Below, piece by piece: positions 10,510 to 21,270 of a DNA stretch of 64,000 nt; positions within the stretch are counted from its first letter, which is position 1; each line of letters starts with the position of its first letter. The notes beneath the pieces were generated by a model. The model was not told where the DNA came from and made no database searches. It saw only the letters and a list, made by a program, of their open reading frames with translations. The DNA is from Populus alba (lineage: Eukaryota > Streptophyta > Magnoliopsida > Malpighiales > Salicaceae), in the NCBI RefSeq assembly GCF_005239225.2, contig NC_133293.1:1612001-1676000 (forward strand), given 5' to 3'. Both the position numbers and the translations under genes were made by a program.

Positions 10510-11352
10510 AGCTTATTACTAGTCCCTAGTAATCAAAGCGTTAAAATAGAAAAACAATTTGCAAGTTCCACAAAGCAAGGCATTCATCATTCAACTTCCA
10601 TTAATTTATCCAGATAAACAAACACTCGTTAAATTTATATTCTTGCTTCATATATCTTAAATAATATATTAATAAACCTTCTTTTTATGTGCTCAATGTA
10701 TGAAAACATAGATGATGGGGCTGTTGTTGGAAGAAAACAATATTGTGTTATAATGTTAAGGTTAACTTCCTTGGGTTGGGATTGTTATTTATTTATTTTT
10801 TTGTTTTTTTTGTTTTTTTTATTTATATACACATACAACACAATGCATCTTTAACCCATGTAACGAGTTTTCGGCTAATGACTCCCAGACCAGTTGGTCT
10901 TAGGGCATTAGATGTTGAGACACCCCTACGAGCTTAGTAACTCGGGTTGCAGATACTGATACGTAGATAGTGCAATGTTTCGAAGTATTTGGGTTAAAGT
11001 CCTTTAGATTATATTTCAAGAAGTTATTCAGATAAACCAATTGTTAAGAAATGTTTACTAAAATGCGTTTCAAGAGTCACTTTAACAAAAGAACTCTTTT
11101 TACTCTGTCATCCTAGTAACAACAGTTTTGCAAACGGTTTATGAAATAGAAAACACAATTTTTTTTTTTTAATATATCAACTACTACCCTTTCCCCCCAA
11201 ACAAAATGAGACATTGTCCTCAATGTCTTAAGGTGGAAAGATAGAGTATAGAAGACATCACCTGAAATAGAAAAGACTGACAAACCTGAAACACACTTAA
11301 ACAAATATAAGAAACAACAAAACACAATAATAAAACCAAAAGACACAAATTT
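10510..11352 (-). other. Non-coding 3' region of the Athila-type element
   Basis: Contains a conserved 130-bp block (about 10850-10980) whose equivalent in the second unit is present as two diverged tandem copies (20405-20660). An A/T tract follows, then a perfect hairpin motif GACATTG-TCCT-CAATGTC (11210-11227) next to a C-rich (minus-strand G-rich) tract at 11188-11198. No gene seen. Confidence 0.55.
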
Positions 11353-12006
11353 TTACAAACGCAGGCTCAAATCCAATCTAATCTTCTTACGGCTTTCCTT
11401 AGTTGACCAATTAATGCACCTCATGGAGGGATTAATTACAGGGATGAAAGATTGTAGTTGGTCAATCAATTGTTCAGTAGTAGCAGCAGAGATTATGATT
11501 TGTCGTGCCGAAGATGTTAGAAATTCATGTTCCACAACATGATCAAGAAAAGACAACAACTTATCATAAAAACCATTAACATTTAACAAACCTATGGGTT
11601 TATGTTGAATGTGCAGTTGAGCATAAGAGGAAATATGAAAGATCTCTTCCAATGTGCCCAGACCACCTGGTAAGGCAATGAAGGCATCGGCATGGTTAAA
11701 CATTGCATTCAGTCGATCAGATATTGTGGGGACCTGTAATTCCTCACCAATTGTTTTTCAAATGATGTCCCCTTGTGCTAAAGCTTTGGGGACAACCCCT
11801 AAAACTTGACTACCTCCTAAAAATACAGCTATTGACACTCCCCCCATTAACCCAAGACTGCCTCCTCCATACACTAAATGAATATTTCGCTCACCTAGTA
11901 CCTGACCAAGATGATTTTCTAATTCTAAAAACTCTTTTTCTTTCCCAGGACTGGATCCACCGAAAACACAAATATTGTTTATGTGATGACTTAAGGAACC
12001 TGCCAT
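11353..12006 (-). pseudogene. Captured intronless LOG-like cytokinin phosphoribohydrolase, unit 1 (one stop)
   Basis: A single 218-codon frame, interrupted only by TGA at 11758-11760. LOG enzymes release active cytokinin bases from their riboside 5'-monophosphates. Family features seen: N-terminal ICVFGGSSPGKEKEF, nucleotide-binding LVYGGGSLGLMG, VVPKAL, and [17 protein letters not shown] with the PGGxGTxxE signature. [17 protein letters not shown] and SARQIIIS follow. The usual R-K-x-x-M motif reads R-L-N-A-M, so the arginine is kept and the lysine lost. The C terminus LDLSLRL resembles an EAR-type LxLxL motif. Plant LOG genes have several introns; this copy has none, which suggests capture through RNA. 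It lies between integrase and 3' LTR in the sense of the element. The second unit carries its own copy with different defects. Confidence 0.88.
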
Positions 12007-12071
12007 TTCTACACACTTCTATATTTAATGAATGTGTGGGTTGAGTAGAAATGAAGGGAAGGAGGAGAAGA

Positions 12072-12078
12072 ATTTATA
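12072..12078 (-). promoter_or_regulatory. TATA-like motif upstream of LOG copy 1
   Basis: Minus-strand CTATAAATTC lies 66-72 bp upstream of the ATG at 12006 and is followed by a pyrimidine-rich leader. The same arrangement precedes unit 2 (21994-22000, ATG at 21928). Activity is inferred. Confidence 0.4.
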
Positions 12079-12248
12079 GATGAGAAATTAAAAATGCAAT
12101 CATATCACCTATATGTAAGCCAGTTGTAGTCTCACTCTCTCTCTTTATTTATTTATTTATTTTGAAAAAGCATGTGTATGTACAGGTAGTTGTGATTGTG
12201 GCTCACATATTTTCTTGGTTTTATGTCCAAGAACGGCTTAAACACCCT

Positions 12249-12797
12249 CTATGGGTCGGGGATAGGCTTCTCATCCAGTTTTCTTAAAAACTGGCAAATA
12301 GGGTATTTTTTAGTCAGATTCCCAAGACTAAGTCGAGCATGTTCTTTATGGAATTGTGGCCATAAATCATGACTTGCACGATGCACATCTCCACTAGGGT
12401 GCATCTCAAGAGTCAATAGAAGATTATTTAAAGACCTCTTACTCAGGCCATTCTTAATTAATTGTATTTTATCTTTACGGTTAACAGATATCATTGCTAA
12501 AGAACAACATGTTGCATTACAAGTCCATCTAGCACATCTGTGACAGACTTTGAGTCATTTTGCACGACGTTTCTTTGCAAAAGTGTTTTTACATGTTCCA
12601 AGCATGTGTGAAATGAAATAATTGGAGGACTTACCTAATAATCGAACCTTTTCTTCAATCAACCAACGAATATCTTCAGGAATTCCATGATTCATTAACA
12701 ACCTCAATCTTGCACATCTAGCACAGTAAATTTTTGTAATCGCATTCTGAGGCAGAGCGAGAAAATACTTTTTCAATTTTTCAAGAGTGGTGTCCAT
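12249..12797 (-). pseudogene. Cargo frame: cysteine-rich basic protein with internal TGA, unit 1
   Basis: ATG at 12797 (MDTTLEKLKKYF), TGA at codon 81 (12557-12555), then the same frame stays open to 12249; 182 codons in all. The first part has IYCARCARLRLLMNHG and ends AKKRRAK. Directly after the TGA come CHRC and CNATCC, giving a C-x2-C-x4-C-x3-C cluster. Unit 2 (22717-22175) keeps the same TGA and the same open frame and has a P-loop-like GTGKST before AKKRRAK. A glycine/lysine-rich stretch, a basic block and then a Cys cluster resembles the carlavirus cysteine-rich nucleic-acid-binding proteins; this is a weak, unverified resemblance. I do not assign a function. Confidence 0.5.
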
Positions 12798-12852
12798 TTT
12801 CAAATGAGAATTGGAGGAGAGATTCAAAGAAAAGAGCAAAGAATTGCACAAA

Positions 12853-12858
12853 TATATA
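12853..12858 (-). promoter_or_regulatory. TATA-like motif upstream of the cysteine-rich cargo frame
   Basis: Minus-strand GTATATATTTG lies about 56-61 bp before the ATG at 12797 and is followed by a CT-rich leader. Unit 2 has it at 22783-22790. Confidence 0.35.
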
Positions 12859-12987
12859 CACAGATATCAGTTACCATAGGAAACTAAAAGAACCGACTTA
12901 AGAATCACGGAGTACCGTTATCCGCCATTTAACCGAGGTGAGAGACTAGCAAAAAAAAGTCACACAAAAACAATGTGAGAAAAAGAA

Positions 12988-14073
12988 TCAATCTTTATAT
13001 TCATGATCACCCAATTCAATAGAGTCATTTTCAATTGAAAAATTATCAAAATAAACTTTCAAATGATGGTCATTTACCTTGAAAGCATTACCATTCTTTG
13101 GATTTTCAATATCACAAGCCCCATATGGATACACATGTTTCACAATAAAAGGACCGCTCCATCTTGATCTTAGTTTTCCAGGAAATAAATGGAGTCGAAA
13201 ATTATAAAGCAAGACTTTTTTACCAACATTGAATGTTTTTCTCGGTATTTTCTTGTCATTAAACTATTTGATTCTTGCTTTATGAATTCTTGAATTGTCA
13301 TATGCATCATTTCTTATTTCCTCAAGCTCATTTATTTGCAATTTTCACAGCTGACTAGCATCATCAATGTTTGAATTGAAAGCTTTAATAGCCCAATAAG
13401 CTTTATGTTCAATTTTCACAGGCAAGTGACAAGGTTTTCCATAGACTAGTCTATAAGGTGACATACCTAATGATTTTTTATAAGCAATTTGATAAGCCCA
13501 AAGTGCATCATTAAGTCTTAAAAACCAATCTTTTCGATTAGGGTTCACTGTTTTCTCCAAGATCTATTTTATCTCCCTATTAGCAAGTTCTACCTGTCCA
13601 CTCGTTTGAGGGTGATAAGGGGTGGCAACTTTGTGTGTGATTCCATATTTCTTCATTAAAGACTCAAATGGCTTGTTACATAAATGTGTTCCACCATCAC
13701 TTATCATGGCTCGAGGGATTCCAAATCGACTTAAAATGTTTTCTTTCAAAAGCTTTATCACTGTTTTGTGATCATTGTTTCGACTTAGAATTGCCTCTAT
13801 CCATTTTGAAACATAATCTACTACGACCAATATGTACAAGAAACCAAATGATGGAGGAAACGGACCCATAAAATCTATACCCCAACAGTTAAAGATCTCA
13901 ATGACAAGAATAGGATTTAAAGGCATCATGTGATGTTTCGAAATAGATCCCAACTTTTGACAATTTTCACAAGTCTTGCAAAATGCATGTGAGTCTTTGA
14001 ACATGGTGGGCCAGTAAAATCCACTTTGTAAGATTTTGCAGTTGTCTTTCTTGATGAGAAATGATCCCCACAT
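12988..14073 (-). pseudogene. Athila-type integrase and pol C terminus
   Basis: 14073-13564 holds a zinc-binding remnant ([11 protein letters not shown]) and the integrase core GIDFMGPFP with VDYVSKW, SDGGTHL and [14 protein letters not shown] supplying D, D and E. After a stop at 13564 it continues in the same frame through the conserved [20 protein letters not shown] and a C-terminal [16 protein letters not shown] to TGA at 12988. Several stops interrupt the frame. Confidence 0.88.
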
Positions 14074-14358
14074 GCCTCAGAATGACAAAATTTAATGACG
14101 CTACTTACCTCATTGTCATGGATGCATCTTTGAAATATTTTATCAGGACAATATTTGAATAAATAAGGGTCATCCTAATAAAAGTTCTTCACTTCGTTCA
14201 GGAACTTTCTTTTGTCTTGGGTACTCCAATGAGCTGGTAATTGTCCTAAAAGAATAAAATTAACAATATTAGCAAACCAAGGCATTGTGGACACAGAAAA
14301 TAAAGATTCATCGGGAAAGTAGTCACAATTGGTGTGATGTCAGATCTCGAATCGGTTG

Positions 14359-15844
14359 TCAATCTTGACAAATGATCTGCGACAACATTTTCGATGCCTT
14401 TCTTGTCTTTGATTGTATATCAAATTCTTGAAGTAATAAAATCCACTGCACCAATCTAGCCTTGGAATCTTTCTTAGAGAGAAGATATTTCAAAGCTGCG
14501 TGATCACTAAAAACGACAATAGGTGAGCCAACAAGATAAGATCTGAACTTTTCACATGCAAATACTACTGTAAGTAATTCTTTTTCAGTGGTAGTGTAAT
14601 TCATTTCAGCATTATTTAAAGTTTTACTTGCATAGTAAATCACATAAGGTTTCTTATCTTTTCTTTGTCCCAAGACAGCACCCACAGCATAATCACTAGA
14701 ATCACACATTATTTTAAAAGGTCATGACCAATCAGGAGGTTGAATGACAAGAGCATAAGAAAGCAAGCTTTTAAGTTTAACAAAGGCTTTTTCATATTGT
14801 TCGGTCCATTCATAAACATTTTCCTTTGTTAGAAGGTTATAGAATGGTTTAGATATTACACTAAAATCTTTGATGAACCCTCTGTAAAAACCAGCATGTT
14901 CTAAGAATGATCTAACATCTTTAACAGATTTTGGTGTTGGTAAGTTGGAAATTAACTCGATTTTAGATTTTTCAACCACAATTCCTTTCGATGAAATAAT
15001 GTGACCAAGTACAATGCCGTTTGTTACCATAAAGTGATATTTTTCCCAATTCAATACAAGATTCTTCTCTTCATACCTATTCAAAACCTTTTTCCAAGTT
15101 ATTTAAACAATCATCAAATGAATCACCAAAAACAGAAAAATCATCCATAAAAATCTCAATGAAACGTTCAACTATATCACTGAATATGCTAAGCATGCAT
15201 CTTTGAAATGTGGCTAATGCATTACATAATCCAAAATGCATTCTTCGATATGCAAAAGTACTAAATGGACATGTGAAAGTAGTTTTCTCTTGATCTTCCA
15301 ATGCAATTTTAATTTGGTTATAACCTGAATAGCCATCTAGAAAACAATAAAATTCATGACATGCAACTCTTTCTAGGATTTGATCCATGAAAGGTAAAGG
15401 GAAATGATCTTTTTTAGTCATTGAATTAAGTTTCTTATAGTCAATGCACATGCGCCAACCAGTAATAGTCTTAGTTGGAATTAACTCATTTTTCTCATTT
15501 GTTATCACAGTGACTCCAGACTTTTTGGGTACAACTTGGGTAGGACCTACCCATTTACTGTCAGAAATAGGATAAATGATTCCATTATCTAGAAGCTTAA
15601 TGACTTTATTTTTCACTACTTCTTTCATATTAGGATTAAGTCTTTGTTGCATTTCTCTAGATGGTTTAACATTTTCCTCTAAATAAATCTTGTGTGTGCA
15701 AATCAAAGGACTAATTCCTTTTATGTCAGTTATGGTCCATCCTAATGCATTTTTGTGCATTTTTAGAGTCTGTAATAACTTACCCTTTTTATGTGCATTA
15801 AGTTTGGAAGATATTATTACCGGAAAAGTTTCATTTTCTCCCAA
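14359..15844 (-). pseudogene. Athila-type reverse transcriptase and RNase H, frameshifted
   Basis: RT (15844 to about 14722) shows WRMCIDYKKLNSMTKKDHFPLP, FYCFLDGYSGYNQI and the catalytic FMDDFSVFG. A frameshift near 15080 moves the connection domain to another frame (NLVLNWEKYHFMV). A TGA at 14722-14724 precedes RNase H ([37 protein letters not shown]). Between RNase H and integrase (14358-14074) the translation is full of stops. Confidence 0.88.
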
Positions 15845-16081
15845 AAATTAGTATTTGAGATTGAATGGTAACGGCTTCAAATCAAGTTTTGGTGGTTGAA
15901 CACTTGAAGGTATAGACTCAATTGATCATAGTGGGAATTCTTCAATTTATGGTCTCCAATTACATGACATTGCTTCTTCCTGAAAATAGACCATTTACAA
16001 CTCGTTAGGTGCATCAATCTCAGTTTCATTGGAAGTGGTTTGAAATTGATCATGAACTAATTTTTCAATAAAGTCTACTTC

Positions 16082-16525
16082 CTATAAATCATTATCATCT
16101 CCAAGTTGCTTGTAAATGTTGAAAATATTCATCTCCAATGTCATGTTTCCAAATGATAGCTTCATCAGCCCATTCCTATAATTAATCAATGTATTAGAAG
16201 TTGCAAAAAATGGATGTCCTAAAATAACAGGAATTGAATTACATGCTTCAATGGGTTGTGTATCCAAGACAACAAAATCTACAGGGTAAATGAATTTATC
16301 AACTTGTACTAACACATCCTCAACTATTCCTCTAGGCACTTTTATAGATCTATCAACAAGTAAAAGAGTTACAGAAGTTGGTTTTAGCTCACCTAGATTA
16401 AGACTTTGAAAAACCAAATATGGAAGTAAATTCACACTAGCTATAAGATCAAGTAAAGCTCTTTCAATTTTATGTTCTCTAATAAAGTAAGAAATTGTAG
16501 GACAACCAGGGTCTTTATATTTCAA
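16082..16525 (-). pseudogene. Athila-type retroviral-like protease
   Basis: Same frame as gag, separated from it by a TAA at 16556-16558. Contains ERALLDLIASVNLLPYLVF, VDFVVLDTQP and VILGHPFFATSNTLI. The usual active-site D-L/T-G-A reads D-L-I-A-S, so the catalytic glycine is lost. The stretch 16081-15845 before RT is a stop-rich linker. Confidence 0.8.
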
Positions 16526-16555
16526 AGCATTATTGTTCTGAAGAATAGCACTTAC

Positions 16556-18315
16556 TTATTCGGCTAAAAATGCTTTCTTTTTCACATTCAGTTTTCTCTT
16601 CACAGTGCACAGATCTTTCAAAAATTTAGCATAAAAAGGTACATGTTTAATAGCATCCAACAAAGGTATATTGATCCTTACCTGTTTGAAAGTATCAAGG
16701 ATTTCAGAATTGTGATTGACTTTTCTTTGTTTGGTCATGGCATGAGAAAATGAAAGTGCTGGCAGAGAATCAATCTTTTCTTTACAATGTTCATATTCAA
16801 CCCCTTCCTTACCCTCAGAGATTGACTCATCATCTTTCTCACAAGGTTCAAGAGTGGGTTTTTCAATAACCTTACCACTGCGAAGAGTGATGACTGATTT
16901 GACTTGATCCATGTGTTGGCTTCCGGAACTACTTGTATTTGCATTATACTGCCCTTTTGGATTTTGTTGTGGTTGAGATGGAAACTTACCTTTCTCTTGG
17001 AAACTAAGAGCAGATGTTAACTTTGCAAGAATATCTTTAAAATTTTTCATGCCTTGAGCAAGTTGAGTGTTGATTGCCTCTTGCTTTTCAATGAATGCAT
17101 GCAATGTTTCCTCAAGATTTCTTCTAGGAGGTGGAGCATAAGGAGGTGCATATCCATGAAAATTTTGAAAATTATGGTGTGCTTGAAACAATGGCTGTGA
17201 AGTTTGTGCATTATTGTTATCACTCTTCCAACTGAAATTTAGGTAATTTCTCCAACCAGGGTTGTATGTTTGCGAGTATGGGTTATGATTGGGCCTTTGA
17301 AAACTGTTTAAAGCATGGGCTTGTTCATGGAGGCATTCCTTAAAATAAGGCAAAGTTGGACAATCATTGGTTGTATGTTCATTTGTTTCACAGATTTGAC
17401 ACACAATGTCTTGAATAGATTTTAATTGATCACTCTTTTTCAATTCTAGTGCCTCGACTTTTCTAACTAAAGATGCAAACTTGGCTTGGAGGTCATGATC
17501 TTCCCTTAGGTTGCGCATACCTCCACTAGATGTATGAGGTTGAGTTTTACTTGGTGCCTTATAAGTACCTGTGGTGTCCTAATTTTGAGCATTTTCGGCT
17601 AGCAAGTCTAGGTACTCCATTGCTTTATTAGGGTCTTTATCTTCAAAAGTTACATTACACATCAATTCAACCATTTGCCTATCTTTAGGTGTTAACACTC
17701 ATAAAATTGTGAAACCAATCTCCATGTTTCAAAACCATGATAAGGGCAAGTATTAAGCAAGTCTCGATACTTATCCTAACATTGGTAAAATATTTCACCT
17801 GGTTTTTGAGTGAAAGTGGTGATTTGTCTTTTGAAAGAGTTTGTTCTGTGAGATGGAAAAAACTTCTTTAAAAATTGTTATTGCATTTCATCCCAAGCAC
17901 AAATGGATCCTGACCTAAGATTTTGTAGCCATGTTTTAGCTTTATCTTTTAATGAAAAAGGAAAAAGCTTTAATCTAATGGTATTCATGCTACAATTTAA
18001 GTCATTATAGGTGTTACAAACTTCTTCAAATTCTCTCAAATGCAAGTATGGATTTTCTATATCTAAGCCATGAAAAGAAGGTAAAAGTTGAATAATGTCT
18101 GGCTTAAAATTAAAATGAGATGCATCAGGAGGGAAAACTATCCATGAGGGTGTACTTGTCCATGTGGGATTCATGTGGTCTCTAAGTGTTCTAACACGGT
18201 TATTCTCATTATTCTCATTATGAAGTGACTGGTTATCCTTTTCAGCCATATTTTCTGAAAATGATGAGGATACCCTACAAAGTCTACCACTTAATGTACG
18301 TGACCAAACACTCAT
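16556..18315 (-). pseudogene. Athila-type gag, three pieces
   Basis: 18315-17878 contains the Retrotrans_gag N-terminal part (FNFKPDIIQLLPSFHG, KLFPFSLKDKAKTWLQ). After a TAA the same frame continues through a decayed stretch with a TAG (near 17778) and shifts frame near 17700. 17518-16556 holds a CX2CX4HX4C knuckle (CQICETNEHTTNDC), the YNPGWRNYLNFSW motif, a Pro/Gln-rich linker and the C-terminal DLCTVKRKLNVKKKAF typical of the lineage. Confidence 0.88.
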
Positions 18316-18440
18316 GCATGTGTAGAAAGAGAATAAAAGGAAGAAGAAAACAAAAAAAAAAGAAACAAAACAAAAGAAACAAAGTTAGATATAAGAAAAG
18401 AGAATATAAAATAAATACTATAATTTGTACAAGAATTTAC

Positions 18441-18458
18441 TCCCCAGCAACGGCGCCA
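18441..18458 (-). other. Primer binding site of the Athila-type element
   Basis: Minus-strand TGGCGCCGTTGCTGGGGA begins 6 nt after the LTR end. It differs by one base from the complement of plant tRNA-Asp 3' ends, the usual primer of Athila elements. Confidence 0.8.
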
Positions 18459-18464
18459 AAAACT

Positions 18465-20058
18465 TGACACAACCAAAAGATTGATGTCTTTTCCCAAGTG
18501 CAGGAGTGTCGAAGTAATAAATAACCCGGCAAGGCCGGGGTCGAACCACAGGGAGGTTAATTGTATAAATTATAGACAACAATAATACAACAACAACAAA
18601 AACAACAACAACAATAATAATAATAATAATAAAGAAGTTGATGAGAACTTTGAAATGGAAGATTAATGTAAGGATTAAACAATAATAAAAACAAATGTCA
18701 AGGTTAGAGGATCCACTAATGGTATTTCAAACAAGTATAGTATTAACTCTTGTTACTCAACTGGAAACCACACATAAAGGAGGTTCCAATCGGATGATTT
18801 GTCATTAATAGCTCATTATAAATTGTTAACATGATCATATTAATTATCTTATTTAAGTAACACCAAAATTTTAAATATTGTCATGAATTCATGATGCTAA
18901 CTTATGTTAACAACAAATCAAGTTCTTTTCATAACGCAGGTGTAGGTAATACCATACGGTTAGGCTATGAGAGTGTCAAGCATTTGTTGTACCAAGTGTT
19001 ATACAACACAAATCTAGATTAACCATTTAACAAGCAAGGTATTAAGAATTAGTAAGATAAAAAGATAAGACATGTTAATATTAAACATTAAGGTCCACAT
19101 TGAGTTTACAATATACTTATTCTTACACCATTAGTGTAACCTTTTCACCTTGACATAATGAACTTAGCTAAACATAATGAAGAAGAGAAACATAAATAAA
19201 CAAAACAAGAACATAAATAAGATACAAGTTAACTAAGTAAAGGAAAGGAAATGAAAAGCATAAACAAGATATTAATGAAAGCAAAACTTAAGAATTACAA
19301 AAAATATAAAGAGAGAGAGCAGGAACAAGTTCTTGATCTGAACAACCAAGCCCCTAAATGCATGGCAAATGCCTCTTTTTATAGGCCAAAATTTGGAACT
19401 ATTGATTTGATGACTAATTGTTGAGTGGGTGGCTAACACTTAACTTGGTGAAAATCCTTATCTTCTTGTCTGAATAAAACGTCATTGCTAGCATCAGAAC
19501 TACAACCACCTATACATATGAAAGTTATAGGAAATTATCTTATCTTTTCATGAAAAAAATTCAGGTCATTTAGACTTCTAGAACTCAAGATATGGGTTGA
19601 ACACTGAATAGTGTCTGGGCTATAGGATAGATTCGGACTTCTCCGTTGTTGCTATAATTTGGACTTGAAAACTGCCTTCTTAGATCTTGGCCTCCACATG
19701 AAAGTTGTAGGCCTATGTCTTACTGAATCTGTGTAAAAATTTGAGATCATTTGGACATCTAGAACTCGATATATGACCCAATTACTGAACAATGTTCCAG
19801 TTTGGACTGCACCAACATCTCTTTTCTAAGTTTGGCCCTCTCTTTGTCCTTTCAATTTCAATACTTGAACTCATCAATCAATCATTTCATTTATGTGATA
19901 GGCCTGCATTTAAGAAGAACATTTACCATAAATTAAAGGTATCTTATATTATTAGGTATGTTATTATAAAACATGATTTAGTTAAGGGTTTATTGATACT
20001 TAAAGTGCAAAATGATGATATAAAACCTTGATAAAAATACACTTTTAAGTATTAATCA
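18465..20058 (-). repeat. Middle LTR of the array (1594 bp, the most complete copy)
   Basis: Bounded by TGACAC and AATCA on the plus strand. It serves as 5' LTR of unit 1 (adjacent primer site) and as 3' LTR of the truncated unit 2 (adjacent polypurine tract at 20059). Near its U5 end it contains CCCGGCAAGGCCGGG, a short GC-rich hairpin next to a GGTTCGACC-like motif. Confidence 0.88.
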
Positions 20059-20704
20059 CACCCCCCAACCAGCTTATTACTAGTCCCTAGTAATCAAAGC
20101 GTTAAAATAGAAAAACAATTTGCAAGTTCCACAAAGCAAGACATTCATCATTCAACTTCCATTAATTTATCCAGATAAACAAACACTCATTAAATTTATA
20201 TTCTTGCTTCATATATCTTAAATAATATATTAATAAACCTTCTTTTTATGTGCTCAATATATGAAAACATAGATGATGGGGCTGTTGTTGGAAGAAAACA
20301 ATATTGTGTTATAATGTTAAGGTTAACTTCCTTGGGTTGGGATTGTTATTTATTTATTTATTTTTTTTTTTTTTATTTATTTATATACACATACAACACA
20401 ATGCATCTTTAACCCATGTAACGAGTTTTCGGCTAATGACTCCCAGACCAGTTGGTCTTAGGGCATTAGGTGTTGAGACACCCCTACGAGCTTAGTAACT
20501 CGGGTTGCAGATACTGATACGTAGATAGTGCAATGTTTGAATTCCCTTAAGCTTTTCTCCTTAACCCATGTAACAAGCTTTGGGCCAATAGCTCCCAAGT
20601 CAGTTGACTTTAGGGTATTAGGTGTTAAAACACCCCTTCAGGCTTAATTGCTTAGGTTAGGGAGGCTACGAAACCAAACTTATCGATTTTTTTATTATAA
20701 TCAA

Positions 20705-20741
<37 letters not shown>

Positions 20742-21270
20742 GCAAATTATATACTATCACTTTCACTTAGTTGTTACCTTTAACAAAAGAACATAAATAA
20801 TGTAATAATCCAATGTGCAACCCACAATCATATGTTAAAGTGTGTGTGTGTGAAAATGAAGATTTAAGAATACTTGTTAAATGAGCATATGAGCAGAATC
20901 AAGTGATAACAATACGAGAGTTTGTAAAACTGAATATTTCAAGAAGTATTCTGATAAACCTTGTTAAGAATGTTTACTAAGATGCGTTTCAAGAGTCACT
21001 TTAACAAAAGAACTCTTTTTACTCTGCCATCCTAGTAACAACACTTTTGCAAATGGTTTATGAAATAGAAAACACGGTTTTTTTTTTTAATATATCAACT
21101 ACTACCCTTTTCCCTCAACCAAAATGAGACATTGTCCTCAATGTCTTAAGGTGGAAAGATAGAGTATAGAAGACATCACCTGAAATAGCAAACACTGACA
21201 AACCTGAAACACACTTAAACAAATATAAGAAAATACAAAACACAATAATAAAACCAAAAGACACAAATTT
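20059..21270 (-). other. Non-coding 3' region of unit 2
   Basis: Fuller version of 10498-11352. It holds two diverged tandem copies of an approximately 130-150 bp block (20405-20540 and 20560-20660), a (TTA)n tract near 20706-20742 and the hairpin GACATTG-TCCT-CAATGTC at 21128-21145. No gene seen. Confidence 0.5.

Noticed and set aside
11775..12044. Plus-strand frame opposite the LOG-like sequence
   Set aside because: Antisense shadow of the conserved LOG-like frame; the same shadow appears opposite unit 2.
13668..13871. Plus-strand frame within the integrase region
   Set aside because: Antisense to the conserved integrase core, with no family features.
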